Shown here in pieces: positions 11,001 to 25,400 of a stretch of DNA of 64,000 nt. How positions within the stretch are numbered: position 1 is the stretch's first letter; every line of letters starts with the position of its first letter. Source of the DNA: Macrocystis pyrifera (Eukaryota; Sar; Phaeophyceae; Laminariales; Laminariaceae). The notes under the pieces are model-generated. The model was not told the origin of the DNA. It made no database searches and saw nothing but the letters and a program-made list of their open reading frames with translations. The position numbers and the translations under genes were made by a program. The stretch lies in NCBI GenBank assembly GCA_031763025.1, contig JASSKH010000014.1, forward strand, positions 7,014,633-7,078,632, given 5' to 3'.

Positions 11001-14000
11001 CTCCCCCCTGGGATACATTTCGGAGCCGATCTTCTTCCAAAAGAAGGGGTGGGGGTACACACAAATGGAAATGGTGGCTTTTGACCAAGTATCTCGTCGC
11101 AAATATTTCCGTACGTAGATGCCTCGCTCGGCGTTCTCGTCACACTCTCTCTCCTATGTCGAGAAAATTAGCTTGGAAACCCGTCGGAGGCGGTGGGTTA
11201 TCTCAAATGAAGTGATACTACTCCGGGCGGAAATAGAAGGACCGCTTCGTCTTCATCGTACTGTCTAAACGATCTCTACATTCACCCCCATCGTAGTATA
11301 CGGCTGAAACTAGTAGTGAAGCCCAGCTAAGGCACTTGCTCACGGCCCTAGTGGCGGTAAAAAAAATCAGAGGGATCGTCACGGACCGCGTGCGTCGGTA
11401 GCGAGCGGTGCTGTTCGTTCGGGACAGGGTGACACATATATGTGGTGAATCAAAGGTCCGTAGACAAAGAGTTCTCTAGTCTTATACATAGAAGTGCCTC
11501 TCTAAGGCACAAACCCTTCGAAGCACAAACTGTCACGGGGGGGGGGGGGGGTATAGTAACCAAAACCCACGATGGACGCGAAAAAACAATTATCACACCA
11601 TATTTGGTTCTGATTACGATATGCGTCCCCCTTAATACTTTGGAATTGTGTGACATACTTTTTTGCGGCGTAATTCGAAAGATGAAGGCCCACGCAGTTG
11701 CCGCTTGCGGAAACAGGAGCGCTCGTTACCAAAGCGCATGGGCCTTTCTTTCACACTTCGGATATATCATCTGCAGATCATACAGATCATTCCCACTTCA
11801 TGATCTAGATCTTTTCAGGGCAGGTAGATATATTCCCGATCTTGTATGATCAACAGCAGCTCACGGTGCCGGGTGGGACCTGGAAAATCCGCACGGTCTA
11901 CGATCGACGTGGCGTATGTTTCCTGGGTTGGATCTGTACAGTGTAGAGATTATGCACAACCTCTAACAACATCGGCTAACGAGGGAACTGAATGATCTAT
12001 CTTTTGATCATCTATCTGTCCAAACAGCTGCCGCGCCAAACGCAGCATACCACTCTGGGAGGAAGTGTAGGGACATTTTGGATGATCTATCCGTAAATCA
12101 TCTGTATGTAGATCATCTATCTGTCCAAAAAACTCCCGCGCCAAAAGCAGCACACCACTCCGGGCGGAAGTGTAGGGACATTTTAGGTGATCTATCTGTA
12201 AATCATCTATTCGTGGATCATCTATCTGTTCAAAAAGCTGCAGCGCCAACCCAAAGCAGCACACCACTCCGGGCGGAAATGTAGGAACACTTTGGATGAT
12301 CTACATGTAAATCATCTATCTGTGCATCTATCTGTCCAATAGACTGCCGTACCAAAAGCAGCGCACCACTCCGGGCGGAAATGCAGGGATATTTTGGATG
12401 ATCTATCTGTAGATCATATATCTGTCCAAAAATCTGCCGCGACAAAAGCAGCACACCACTCCGGGCGGAGGAAGTGTAGGGACATTTCGGGTGTTCATAC
12501 TACAGTAGTACCTAAGCATTCCTGATATTCACGTCCAGTCCAGAGTGGCTCTGCCATGGGCTACAGTACTCAGAACTCACGATGTACCCAAAAACCATAT
12601 ATCCCCGTATGCATACACACTATTTGTGGTTGTGCTCACTATGTTTCCCCGTAGTCGTCCAACCGCAAAAACTAAATGCACATTGTTCCCCCCCTCCCCC
12701 TGGTATTGCCCCGCCTCGTTTACTATTTGCTCTTCTATCCGCTTGCTACGGGGCTCACCTCCATAGCGCGGCGGCAATGACCACCAAGATTAGTACGGCC
12801 ATGATGAGGACGATCATGAAATAGTTCTCCCGCAGAGCGCCGTCACCGCTGGAACGGCTTCGGCTCATCACGCTGTGCCGGGGTTTTTTGCAAGGGAGAT
12901 ATATGTACGTACGCATGTACACAACGGGGGTGGGGGTGGGGTGCAGGGTTATTTCGACGTTAGGTCCATGAGGGAAAAAGGGCATGAGTTGAAAGTCTTT
13001 TCGAGATACAAATGTATAAGGCGCGGATTGCAAGTGGGGAGGGAGGACACGAGCCTGCTTCCAGTCTGACCAGAAATCTAAGGTATATTTCGGCACTTTG
13101 CTACCATCTAAACGTCCCTTATATTTACGATCAGAATGATACGCGGGTCAAGGGTTAGGGCTGGGGTTCAGCTTACGCAATTGAACGGCCGAGTGAAATT
13201 CGACACCCAGCACGCGCGACACGATTGCCACCTTACGGGAATTCAGAGAAGAAATAGCGACCATACACAAATGGACGATTGCAACGGCCACTGAGTGATT
13301 TTGGGGGATCGTAAAATCAAATCCTTTGTCGGGGGCTTACAACGCAAGGAGCCGTATGGCACCCGGGCGTAAACATAATTTTACGGTTGCTGCCGGGCGC
13401 TCACGCTCCTCGGGTAGACGGTTCAATGGTTGATAGCACCAAACTTATCAACCATGTTTTCGGTCAGCATCTCTCGGCTTCCCAAAGGGGTAGAAAGAGA
13501 GAAAGCGAAAGGGGTTACACAGAAGGGGCCCCCCGTTCGAATCCACTGCTAGCGTGGCAAGCGCGAACGTTTTCACAAACATCGGTTTTCACCTCAGCTG
13601 ATTCCCACTTCCATAGTTTATGCCTGGTATGTCTTTCACGGAAGAGCGATTCCTGATCTGTACCGGCATGTGATCTATTAATTGCTCATGCTGCCGGGAC
13701 GAAGCCGTGAAATCTGCATGGACTAGCATAGGTGTCCTGGGCTCGGTCTGTGCTACACACGGATACATCCTGTACAACATGTTACAGCGGCAGATGATGT
13801 ACACTAGACCGTGATCTACCGGTCCTAATTTAGTACACGTGCAACGTTTCAGGCCGAATCTACTGTACATACATATATACGTGCGCAAGCCAAACAACAC
13901 AGACGGATTGAAAACACCAGGGAGGGAGTTGTTTTTGTATCATCTAAGGATTGATGCCATGCTGAGTTCTCAGCGCGGGGACATACACCGGGCGAGACCA

Positions 14001-17000
14001 TTCTGCTTCGGGGCAGGAGGCCTAACGACGCCCCTGTTAAGGTAGGGGACTCGTACCACGGTATACCGTTTTTTGGATCCATATTTTCTGATCGGTTGAG
14101 CGCCTCAAGTGAGCAACTGCGGGTTAATATCTTGATAATTTCACTAGAAATAGTGACCACTGCATGTTTTCGGGCTAGGTCCAGAAATCTCGATCCGGTC
14201 TCGCGAACAAAGTTCTCCGATGTCATGTTCCGGGTGACAGGTTGAGCTCCTCGTATGAGGAGCTCCTAGAATAATAAGCCACCGCCCCTGACGAGGTAGG
14301 ACAGGAGCGAAACACATATTGGTTGAGATATTTCTGACTGACCGGGATCTTTAACCTAACAATACCGTTGGAATATCAATAGCGGCTTTACGGTAATAGT
14401 CGTGCGATATAACCCAACGATACCGTTGGAGTATCGCAAGCGGTTCTACGACAATATTCGTGCGATATAACCCGACAATACCGTTGGAAGATCGTGAGCG
14501 GATACGATATTACTCGTGCCACGTGCCCACCTGTATGAGCTTTGGGGTTATCCATGATGGAGTTGGTACCATTCTTGCAAAATAATGTTTAAAATCAGCT
14601 TTTTTTTGCGGGGTGAAGTGTAGTATGGAGGCTCCTCAAGTGAATAGGGGATAACCTCGAACAAAATGTACTGTAGGTGCTTCTACCCTTGTTAACTTCA
14701 CGAAGTATTCACGTGATCTGCAAAATTAAAAAATATACACGTTTTCCCCCCTCGGTGGGATCTGTATGACACGCTTCTCTTGCGCACATACAATTTGTGC
14801 CGGGTGGGACCTGTACGACGATAAACTCGTCTGGCGCACCTTGAGTAGTCGGCGTCGTAGTACATTGCGTACTCGTCCTTAATCACGATGCTTTCGCAGT
14901 CAACCTTGCGCGTTTGTCAGCCACAGCACATTGAGGGATGCACGTGAGGGGGGCGGGGGAGGGGGGGGCACGTTTGCGAAACAAGTATTTCAATCGAAAT
15001 AGATGAGGGTTAAGCAGGAAGTGGGAGCAAGACTTCGTGCGTGTACGGTCTTTTTTTGTTTTCTTCTTTTTTCTTGGTTTTTTTCTCGTTTCCTCGTGGA
15101 ATGCCTATGAATTTTTATGAGTGATCAACGTAGGACCATGTTGCTACGTTGTTGGATAGCGAACGTAATAACAACAATATCAGCAAATGCGGCCCAGGCC
15201 GACTCTCCAACGCTCAAGAGGGGCGGAAGATGCGGCTTTCCACTTTCTGTGGTACCTGATCAGGAACGTTCACCTTAATAGACCGTAGTGCTTTGTTACG
15301 CAGAAGGTACTGGACATGAAAAAAGCAATCGATGCCGCACAATCATGCTCGAGACCCAGACGGGGGGGAGGGTAAATAATTACCTGGTATCATAAGGTGG
15401 TGTGCCTATTTTTCAAGACCATCCGGCTTGAGGCCATGGTAGAGGTAATACCAGGAAAACCGGCGTGTTACGATGAACAAAACTGCGTGGAATTAGTATC
15501 GGGATACGTTTTGCAGTAGTCAACGATAAGACCATGTCTTGAAGATAAAGACCGCCTTTTTGAGCTTGCCAGGAGGTGGTCTTGAAAGGGGGTAAACCAC
15601 CGTAAATACCTTTTGCGTTGGTCACCATTCGTCCAGAAATCCCCCCTCCCCCTAGTGTTACAAACAAAATAAACGGCACCACCGAGATCTGAAACATTTT
15701 ACAACCTCCCGTGGTCATCACTGGTGTGCAATCATTTTGAAGTAAAAGGTGTCCGGAGACATGTCACCCAAGGCAAAACGTGCGCTGTCAAGGGAATACG
15801 GGGCGAGTGTTCCACACTATAACCTGGAAGTCTGGTGTGAGTCAAGGCGTGTCAAGGCGAAAAGTTGCTGTCTGTCGAGGGGTGAGAAAGTGCGGCCCCC
15901 CTGACATATTTCCTTTATAAGGATGGTCGTCAGCCACGTTTCGACCATCGTGCAGAGCGGTCGTCAGCGTGCAACGATGTCACAGAGCGGTCGTCATTGC
16001 GCATCATCTTACAGTGCCGAGCTCCAGCGGGAGACGGTTGTTCTCGCACAAGAAGCCCAGCAGGTCCACCATCCCCATAGGCGAGCGCTGTCGCCATGAC
16101 GTTGTCGGCGAAACCTGAGCGCGCGAGCATATGCAGCACGCCGGCAGCGTTAAATTGGGGACGTGGGGAGCAACATCGAGCTCCAGAAATCTAAAAAAGA
16201 TTTCCTTGCACGCCGTACCAGTATGCCAGTAAGAAACGGGGGGCTGTTTGGGTACTACCTACAGCAGTTATCGATACGAATACCCAAGCGTCTCTATATT
16301 TACGGATACCTCGTAGAGTGGTACACAGTAGAGGTACGGCATGCACCAGTTTCCGGGCATGTCTTCCGCATGGAGCGAAACCCTGATGTGATCATCATCA
16401 TCATCATCCCCAACATCCTCATCACCACCACCATAATCCTCATCGCCATGTTTTACGGACAGAGTTGTGCGCAGTTGCTAGACCGGCATGCGCCATCTTC
16501 GAGCAAGAGTATAAATTGGATGCAATTCAGTTCGATGCGAGTCGACGAGGAGACAGAGGGCTGACATCTTCTCGCGATAAAAATGCAAGGCAAGAACCGT
16601 ACTGTAGTGGGGAAGGAGGAGGGAGAAGAGCCTATCATGCTATGTGACCCCGGACATGAGCTACGACTGCGAAGGAGAGAGAAAATAATGGAGAAGATAA
16701 CGAATGATACCAAGGAATATTATATAGAACTAACTATGAACTTGCTCGGGCTGCTCGGTGTTACTTGCCCGGTGGCTATTTCTTTGTTATTTAGCTTTGC
16801 TACGGTTTTTTTTTTTACGTTCTTCGTTTCTTGCTCGGTGACTACGTACGAGTAGCTGGTATGTACGAAGAACGAACGCCTGCGGTGTTCTGTTCTCCCT
16901 TTTTAGCTTGCGATAACCCCGGGGATTTCAAGTCAACCATCGTCCCGAAGGGGCACCTTGAATATTTATATATGTTGTGTCTTCCGCAAAGGAAACGATT

Positions 17001-20000
17001 ATCCTGACGTTTGGTGATCGAGCCATGTGTGCAACCATTGTTGCCTTCGCCTTTCCTTAACCCTTTTAATACTGCACGGTGCAACCATTGTTGCCTTCGC
17101 CTTTCCTTAACCCTAGATCCAAGTGTTTATCTAGTCCCCATAACGGGCGCACACTCCTAAAGGGGGCTATCCCCTCAATAACTGCACCCATTGTTCTGGG
17201 ACATAATTACCGGGGCATTCCTCGGGACGCCTTTCGACTCCAGCACAATATCCCGCGGGACCCAGTTACCCCGGGACTAAACGGTACTCTTTTTTTGGGA
17301 TGTGACCACCGCGGGGCGAGTTTGTGCGGGAACGGGAGTTACACTTTTAGGTGCGCGGGAGAGGGGTATTGGAATTTGTGCGGGACGTGTTTGTGCGGGC
17401 ACGGGAACTCACATATATCACGGGACCACGGAATTATCCCGAATCCCGCTCAAAACCGCCGGATAAATCCCGCCTGAAGAAACTAGAGGAATGTTCTGGG
17501 AATTACTACTCGGAAATCGTGTGGGACACATTTTTTCCGATAGTGTAAGGGTTAACTAAGAGGGGAAAGTGGCCACCGCAAACGAAACTTAGAACAACAA
17601 TCGATCACACGGACCACGGAATCGGGGACACCGTTGAGGTGCACTGCTTGTGGACGAGGCGAAGGGACTTGGAACGCTAAACAGTGGTTGATTGGCTTTG
17701 ATTGGCTTTCAGTTTGGGTTAGTGTTGCGTGATAGCTATGCTCGTATCGTACGCAAGGGTGTGTCGACCACTTTCTCGATGCTGGCAGTTGCTACCCTCG
17801 ATTGATTTGTCCTAAATTTCCTGATTTTTCCTGTTTTAATTTTTCTTGATTTGTGTGTGTTTCCTGATTTTCCTGATTTTCTTTCTTGGAAGAGGAAACC
17901 TAAGCGTTCTTGTTTTTTTTTTGTCTCGGTTGTAGCATGTGTCAAATCAATAATAAGACAAAGCGGTAATCATGATGGTCTTGCACAGGAAGACAGCTTA
18001 CCCGCACTACCCACAGACCCTACCCAGAGCACAACCAAGCTCTCCATTACCTTAAGGGTGATTTCCAGTGTCGGCACATCCGGCCCTATTGCGGCTTTGG
18101 CCTTTCCGCCTTCTTGGCCTTCTTCTGCTTGCAAGCGTCGTCGGGCGTTCCTTTCTGCACGATACTCTCGCCGCTTCTCCTCCAAAATATCGTTCGATCC
18201 GTGCAGCAACCCCTTTCCGACCTTCCCGTGGATGCTTATAGGAGGGGCCGCTTCGGTCGCTAGTTGCATCCGCCGGCGGTTGGGCCCGCCAGTAGTAGTA
18301 GTATTCCCGGGCGCACTGACAGTCGAATCGTCATCATCCGTGGTCGACTTTGACGAGACAGAGGGGGTCGAACTAGCGGTTGAGCTAGCGCTACTAGAGC
18401 TAGCGATCCGGCTGCCGCTGCTGCTGCTGCTGCTGCTGCTGTTATCGTTGCCGGAGGTTCCACTGCTTGCATGACTGCTGCTGCCGTTGCTGGAGTTCCC
18501 GATGTTTTCACCGCTGCTGCTGCGATTGCCGGGGGCCCCGCTGCTTCCACTGTCGATGATGCTCACGCCCATGTTGGGTTCCTCTTCAGGCGCGCCACCT
18601 GCCAAGGTTTCACAAGCCGGACAGATCATCAACCCCCCCTTCATGATCTAGATATTTCAAGGGCTTCTGTTCACGAGTGAGATCCGTATCATCTGCGTGG
18701 TCTAGCATGTTCCTGAGTTTGAGCTGTACTACACGGACGCTGCACAACACATCGTAGTAGCAGGTTAATATCTAGACGACTTGGATTTTCATGGTCTGTC
18801 CGACTTGTGGAAAGCTACTAATATGGGGGGAGCAAGGTAATCGGGACCCAATATGCTTACAAAAAAATCTGGAACACAACATAAAGGTTTTTGTGCATAC
18901 GATGGGTCCTGATTTCTATGAGCTCCCGCAAATACTGCCATAGGCTAACGTCACACATGAAATCGCTCAGAAACGAAGGAAGTGTTTTTTCAGAGCTCGT
19001 GTGAGCTACGAAGGCCGGCCAACTTTTTGCTTTGGATCGCAGCCTATATTAACAGCAATTCCTTCTTTGTCTCCATCATCGCCCGCCACGAAAACTCGTG
19101 GCCCGAACATAACATATAGCATGTCTTTCACATGCTTAGTAGGTTATGATCCCCGACAGTCGGGAAAATTGGAACCTGAACGCACTCTGTTGCAAAACTT
19201 GCACATGATAAGTAGGTCAAAAGGCCAGCCCGGCACAAAAAATGGGGCTCCACTCTATCCTTTCTACTGCTGTAGCAACGACTTTCACCTGATAAATAGG
19301 TTCTGAGCCCCGCCAGTCAGACACATATGGGGTCCGAACGTACGCCCTCTACTGCTGCAGCATGTATTTCACATGCGTACTAGGCTATGGGCCCCGTCAC
19401 TCAGAAAATATGAGCACCCCAGGGACATAACCTTTCTGCTGCTGTCGCATGACTTTCACATGATCAATAGGTTATAAGTCCCTTCATTCAGAAAAAATGG
19501 GACCCGAACGTACCCTCCCTGCTGCCGTTGCATGCCTTTCACATGCTTACTAGGTATGAACTCCCCCACCCAGAAAAAGTGGGCCCTCTCCGAACGCTGC
19601 TGCTGGTGCATGACTGTTACATGATTAGTAGGTTTTGAGCCCCGTGAGCCAGAAATGAATGGGGCCCGAACGTACCCTCTCTACCTACAACCTCAGCAGT
19701 ACTTTCGCACGCAAAGCCGAGACGTCCAATGACTAGAGCTATGAGTCGGATGGCTATTACGCGACGTACAGGTAACTCTAATTTGTTGCAGCGGTGCCAG
19801 CTGTTCGACCATTTGTGTTTCCTTGTCTATGTGAGGCTTTTTTGCGGTGGGGTGAGCACTTCTTCGACGACACCACTCGGTCAAAGAAGGAGAAAGAGAG
19901 AGCTGAGATGTCTACTGCGACTCATAGTGCATCAATGCTCCATCGACATGGACGGCGACGGTGCCGATGGCCGTTTAGCGTTTCTTGACATTTTTTTTTT

Positions 20001-22400
20001 GTGTACGTATGTCTAATAAAGCCAAATAGCGCCAGCCGACCAGTCAACTAAAGTCAGTGAGTTGGCCGGCTAAGCCGTTCAACTGAAAGATCTAGACGGG
20101 ATTTCCCTCCAAGCCAAGCCGCAGCCCTATTACCAATTACCTTGTCCGCTGCCGTCCGTATCGTTTTTGGGTTTAGGGTAAGGGTCGCCGTTCAGGGCCC
20201 ACAGCTCCAACCTGCCCTCGCCGACAAGCAACGCGCTCTCCACCAAATGAACCAGGACCTGTTGTTGGGGGAGATTCGAAGGTTTACACACATTGTGCGG
20301 ATCAGATCAGGTCAGATGCCCACCGTTTCATGATCTAGACCTTTCGGGGTGTATAGAGATAGATCCTGCCTTGATATATATGACATGTGCTTAAAATCTA
20401 TTTCGTATGTTTGCCGGGTACGGGCAAGATCTGTGTGACACACACAGATTGTCACAGACAGATCTGTTCTATTACGAATATGTTTTCCAGGTAGGAAATG
20501 GTGCGGTACGGCTCTTGCGCAACTCCCCAGACCGGCATATTTGAGGGATCTAGATCATCTGCAGCAGATATATCAATCGTGGAGCCAGGTAGGTCCCCGC
20601 TTCGGTCAATGTCGAGCCGGTGACTAGCCGACGGAACCGCACGTATGTTCAAAACTCAGAGATAAGCTGAGGGGTCCATTTCTCGTTGTAGCGTCGAAGC
20701 AGCTGTTTGTCAGGTTTCTGTGTTCGGTGAATCGGCGACGCTGCAAGGCAAAAGCTCGACCGACCCGTTTCTCTGCATTTCACATTCGATAACCTAAAGA
20801 AATTTCTCCTGAAGCAATGGATAAAACGCCGTCACGCGAGGGTAACATAAGTTGCGTAATCGGTCGCCCACACCCATTTCGGGCGGGGGCAGTGACACGT
20901 ACCCGGTATTATTAACTATATTCAGAACCCTTGATGAACCCAAAAGCCATGTATCTCCATATGGTTACACACCCTGTTTGGGTCCGGATTGCTACTAATA
21001 AGTTTATCCGAAAATAATTTTTTATCTCCATGGACAACTCAAATTCCTTGGCAGGAAAATGTCCGGGGGCACACATATTGAATGCCCCCAAGGAACGGTT
21101 TCTGAGGACCGGAGTTTGTTCCAAACCCGTCGGGTATGTGTACCTTCGACCCGAAGCAACGACGCATATCCAGAACCTCCACGGTAGCGGCCGCTGTTCC
21201 TACCAGCAATACCGTTTCTTGGACATTTGTCCAAGCCAGCTTTGTTTGCCAGGGCTCTTCACGAGTTAAGACCCGATTCGCAAATTGGGCCAGGAAGTTC
21301 TGGAATCGCCCGGATCGGATCAGGTCGGGTCCGGAGGTTTTCAAACTCTCAAAAATCGGTCCGGATCGGGTCACCCTTACCCGATCCGACTCGGCCTCCG
21401 CGAGGTTTGTCCCGACCCGTAAACAGTCCTGATTTTTATGAGTTGATTAGAATGTCCGACCAATCTCGGCATTTGCCTCCAAGAAATGTGATTTTTGCCG
21501 ATATTCGCGACCTAGCGTCAGGAGCATCAGTTGTTTACTGCTCTAGGAGTACGAGCACTCTTGTGTGGCGCTGAAGGTTCACAGGGGATGACAAAAGAAC
21601 ACGAACGTTTTTTTTTTTTTTCCGAATTGTGTTTCCCAACAATTGGGATCGATCGGAACCGTCGCTATTCCGAGTACACGCACCGTGCCGTTTTCCTTGC
21701 TGGCTTCCTCGTACGTCACGCCACTGGTACGGAACGATATCAGGGTGCTCGGATATCCCACGGAAAACGTGTCGCTCTCGCTGTACACGTGAGGGTCAAG
21801 AGCCGATGTTACCTTCACGGGAGGGGGGAAATGAAAACAGGCAGGGGGGGGGGGACGCACGTGTCGGGGGTTGGTCGGAGAGAGGCGAGTTCTAGATCCC
21901 GGAAAGAAAAATTCGAACTTTTTTTTTTTCAAGGCATTTTCAGCGAATATTTTTGGGTAGCAAATGTATATTTTTGGGGTAGCAAATGCCTAGACTAATA
22001 ACCTAACCCTTGATAATTGTACCCGCGTTTTCGGGAAAACTACTTGGATTGGGCGTAGAATTATTTTTCGGTAGCACATGGGCTTGCTACACGGGTGCAG
22101 TACCGGACACTCAGTAAGAAATAGAAAGGCTGGTCCACGCTGGCTTCATAATTGAGAATAGCTGAGGTCTTGTCTTTCTCGAGGCTTAGAGGGAACTTGC
22201 TGACCATATCCCATCCACCCATCCACCCTCCCGCCCAAGTTAGTATCTTTACAGTAGTTTCTGTGTTTCACTACCTTTTCGCGGACAGAATCGCCAACAC
22301 GCTGAGCGCGCATCTGTATGTCACCCTTTTGTTGCTTTGCGACTGCCACTACTACTACTACTATTTAATACTACTACTGTTTAATACTACTACTGTTTAA

Positions 22401-22460
<60 letters not shown>

Positions 22461-25400
22461 CACTACCACTACTACGTATACTGCTGCGCATTGAACGCCA
22501 TCCGAACGTCAACCATGTCGCATTGCAAAACTCGTACCCTCCAAAAGTAGCTGGGCCCGACGGAAGGGAGCTCGAACTCATCCCGAGGAACCCATACGTC
22601 GGTGGCGTTGTCCGTCGCAGGAATCTCCTCGGACTGCCAGGTGAGCTGCGAATTCCAGGCAGGAACAGCAGGAACAGCAGCAGCAGACACGTAGACGGTA
22701 GCAGCGGTGGCGGTGACGGTGGCGGTGGTGGCGGCGGCACCGGTGGAGATGGGGACAGGGACGGGGGCGGGGGCGGGAGCAGGGGCGGGGGGGGGGGGTG
22801 GGGGTGGGAGCGGGGGGGGGGTGGGGGGGCGGCGGCGGCGGGGGCGGGGGGCGGGGACGCGGACGGGGGGCGGAGTGTGGGAGGTGGGAGAGGCGGGGGC
22901 AGCGGTGGGGGGAAACGAATGCGGCGATAGGGGGGGGGAGGGGGAGGGGGTACTTTCGTGGGCTTAAGCATTTCTGACTGACGAGGCTCTAAACCTATAA
23001 ACCCCTGTAGTACTGCAGTCCAGTTCTGGGGACAAAACCATTCATGCTAAAAAAAAGCTTGTCCTCAAGACGGGACTGCAGTCCTAAGAATACTACGCAG
23101 CTAAGAGTTTTAAGGAACCATTCTAGAAAATGGGTGTGGTCCTAGCGCAGACGATCCCGACTACCGACGCCCTCCGGACACAACCCTGCCAAGTATAGCT
23201 AGAAGTCCAGTGGGAATTCGCCATGTACGTGGTGTGTACGGGAGGACCGGGCGTTTAGATCGCCACCTGGAGTAGATGGCTTTGAGTGTATTGTTGCGTA
23301 AGGGAGGTCGCTGGCCGTTCAGCCCCCGGAGTTTGGCCGATGTGCGCCTGGGCAACACCCATCCGCAAAACAGCGTTGTTGATGTTGTTGTAGTTGTTTG
23401 TTGCTGTTTTGCTGTTGTTGATACTGCTGTTGTTGATGATAACACCACATGAGTTTCGATAGCAACACAGCACAACCCGAACGAAACTCTATCGGAGTTC
23501 ATATATGTACGAGGAGAGTCGTCAATTGCACACAATCTACGATACTAAAAAAAAAAAATCCGCCATCGCCCAGTATATTCACTCAACGCTCCGAGGACGT
23601 GCTATGCCGTAGGCCGCCCGAAAGCACGGGCACGTACCTTCATTTGAAGGGTCGGCTCGATGCAGTAGTCTGTACGCGCAGCAGCCGACGTTTCGTCGAT
23701 CTCGGTCGCGCACTGCCGGTACAAAGGCGATTTCGGGTCCTGGACGCATCCCACCTCCCACCTAAGTATGGCGGACAAACGGGAGAGCAAGCAACAGCGC
23801 AGTTTTTTCATGCACGGTAGGTTGGCCTCGACGTCAAGCGCAAGCCGTTCGTACTAAAACTGACGGGGGCTCGGCCCCAACGTGCTGCACCTGAGTAGTT
23901 ATGGATAGACTATTCGACAACACGCCGAGGTAGAAGTGCACGAACTGTTTGCAGAGATTCCTGACTTGAGAGGCTCTAGACCTCACCCAAAAACTGATTT
24001 TCGAAAAAAAAAAAAGATGACAATGCTATGATACCCTATGAAAAGTCCCGTCTTCCTTGTGGGTTGGACAAACGGTCGCATCGCAAAAAAAATAAATAAA
24101 GGCATTTCCGACGAGTTTTTTTGTTAAGGAGCTCTGTCACTCAGAAAATATTCTGGCACGCGTCACTTGTTCCTTATCTGAAGGCCGAAACCGAGCAATC
24201 CGCTCCCCGACGAACGAAGCAATAACGATTTTGTCGTCGCAGGGTTGTGTCTCTTTTTTTTTTTTTTTTTTTGCCGGGAACCGAGGAATTTTCTCCCAAA
24301 AATAGTTCATAAGCACAACAATGAAGTTGTGTGTCTTGTGCCGCACCCAAAAAACCTTGATTTTTGTACCACAATGGTGAGCAGAAGGAGGTCTCTCCTT
24401 GCTTGGCGATCGATCACATTTTCACATGCCACACTAAGATTCCCCAAATGTATCGACATTTTTGAACCCGTTCGGAGTTGACTCTCGAATGGAAGCGGGG
24501 CATTTTTCCGTGACGGCGGGGAATAAAACCTGCTTGATTGCGGGCGCCAAACCCTTTTACTTTTCACGATTCATACATGGAGGGTGCGTTTCACATCTCC
24601 AAAAAACAGTGGAAGAAGCGAGCAACAAACGCGAGGTATCAAATATCAACATCAAACCGCTCTGGTCGATAATCTTGCAACCGGTTCAACTCTGATTTGA
24701 GCATCAAGCAGGGCTGACATTTTGCCGTCCACCATGGCATGATGGTAGCGTTACGATTGATTGGGGTCGCTAAATAAATTGAGCATATTTACGTTTTTTT
24801 TAATCGAGGAGCCCCGTTAGTAATGAACTTGTTTGACCCCGAAATCACACCCTCCCCTCTAAAATGAGGGGGGGGGGGGATGTGTTAATATCCTACACTG
24901 CAGAAACCAGAAACGGACAAAGTGGACCGAATATTTTATATGCGGCAACTCACGTTCCATCAGCATCTTTGAAGGGGACGCATTCGCTCATGCCGAGGGT
25001 GATTGACTCGGGAGACCCTCTGAATATCTGCACCCGAACCTAAAGCAAAGAGCACGCGCACACGATTGGGGCGTACGTAGAGAGGGGGCGGGGGGGGGGG
25101 GGGGGGAGGAAAGGGTCATTCCCCACGATTGGGGAGGTTTTGAACAACATCCTAAATTCTGCTTTCGGCCACCGATTTTGGCCGCGTTTCTCTCGCACGA
25201 GTACCGATGGAAGGTTAAGCTTGGAGGGCTGTGGGTGATCTCTCCGCCTCACCCAAACAATTAACCAATCATGAAATCAACGGTGCGTGAATACCGTATC
25301 ACACCGGGGGATAAGATAACACGCACCCTGGGACGTTTTTCGACCCGGTTTCCTCCAAAACATGAGGGGCGCACATAACGAAAAAGGTGGCTTGGGAAAA

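Larger units (their letters stand above)
12873..16012. other. 3.1 kb between the membrane exon and the nearest candidate exon
   Basis: Holds the 14.37 kb tandem repeat, G-rich and T-rich low-complexity tracts (14945-15100) and a 25-bp direct repeat (CAGAGCGGTCGTCAGCG, 15955-15998). A phase 0-to-2 exon of the WSC gene may be hidden here; I could not identify it. Confidence 0.5.

Noticed and set aside
16165..16855. Overlapping plus frames with a hydrophobic C-terminus (SLLFSFATVFFFTFF)
   Set aside because: The hydrophobicity comes from a poly-T tract and no splice or family evidence supports them.
17851..18474. 207-codon plus-strand frame with poly-Leu
   Set aside because: It is the shadow of the Ser-rich exon 27 on the minus strand, which has strong splice sites.
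22390..22971. Proline-rich 193-codon minus frame and Gly-rich plus frames
   Set aside because: Products of G-rich low-complexity DNA; the part at 22482-22645 is better read in another frame with good splice sites and phase.
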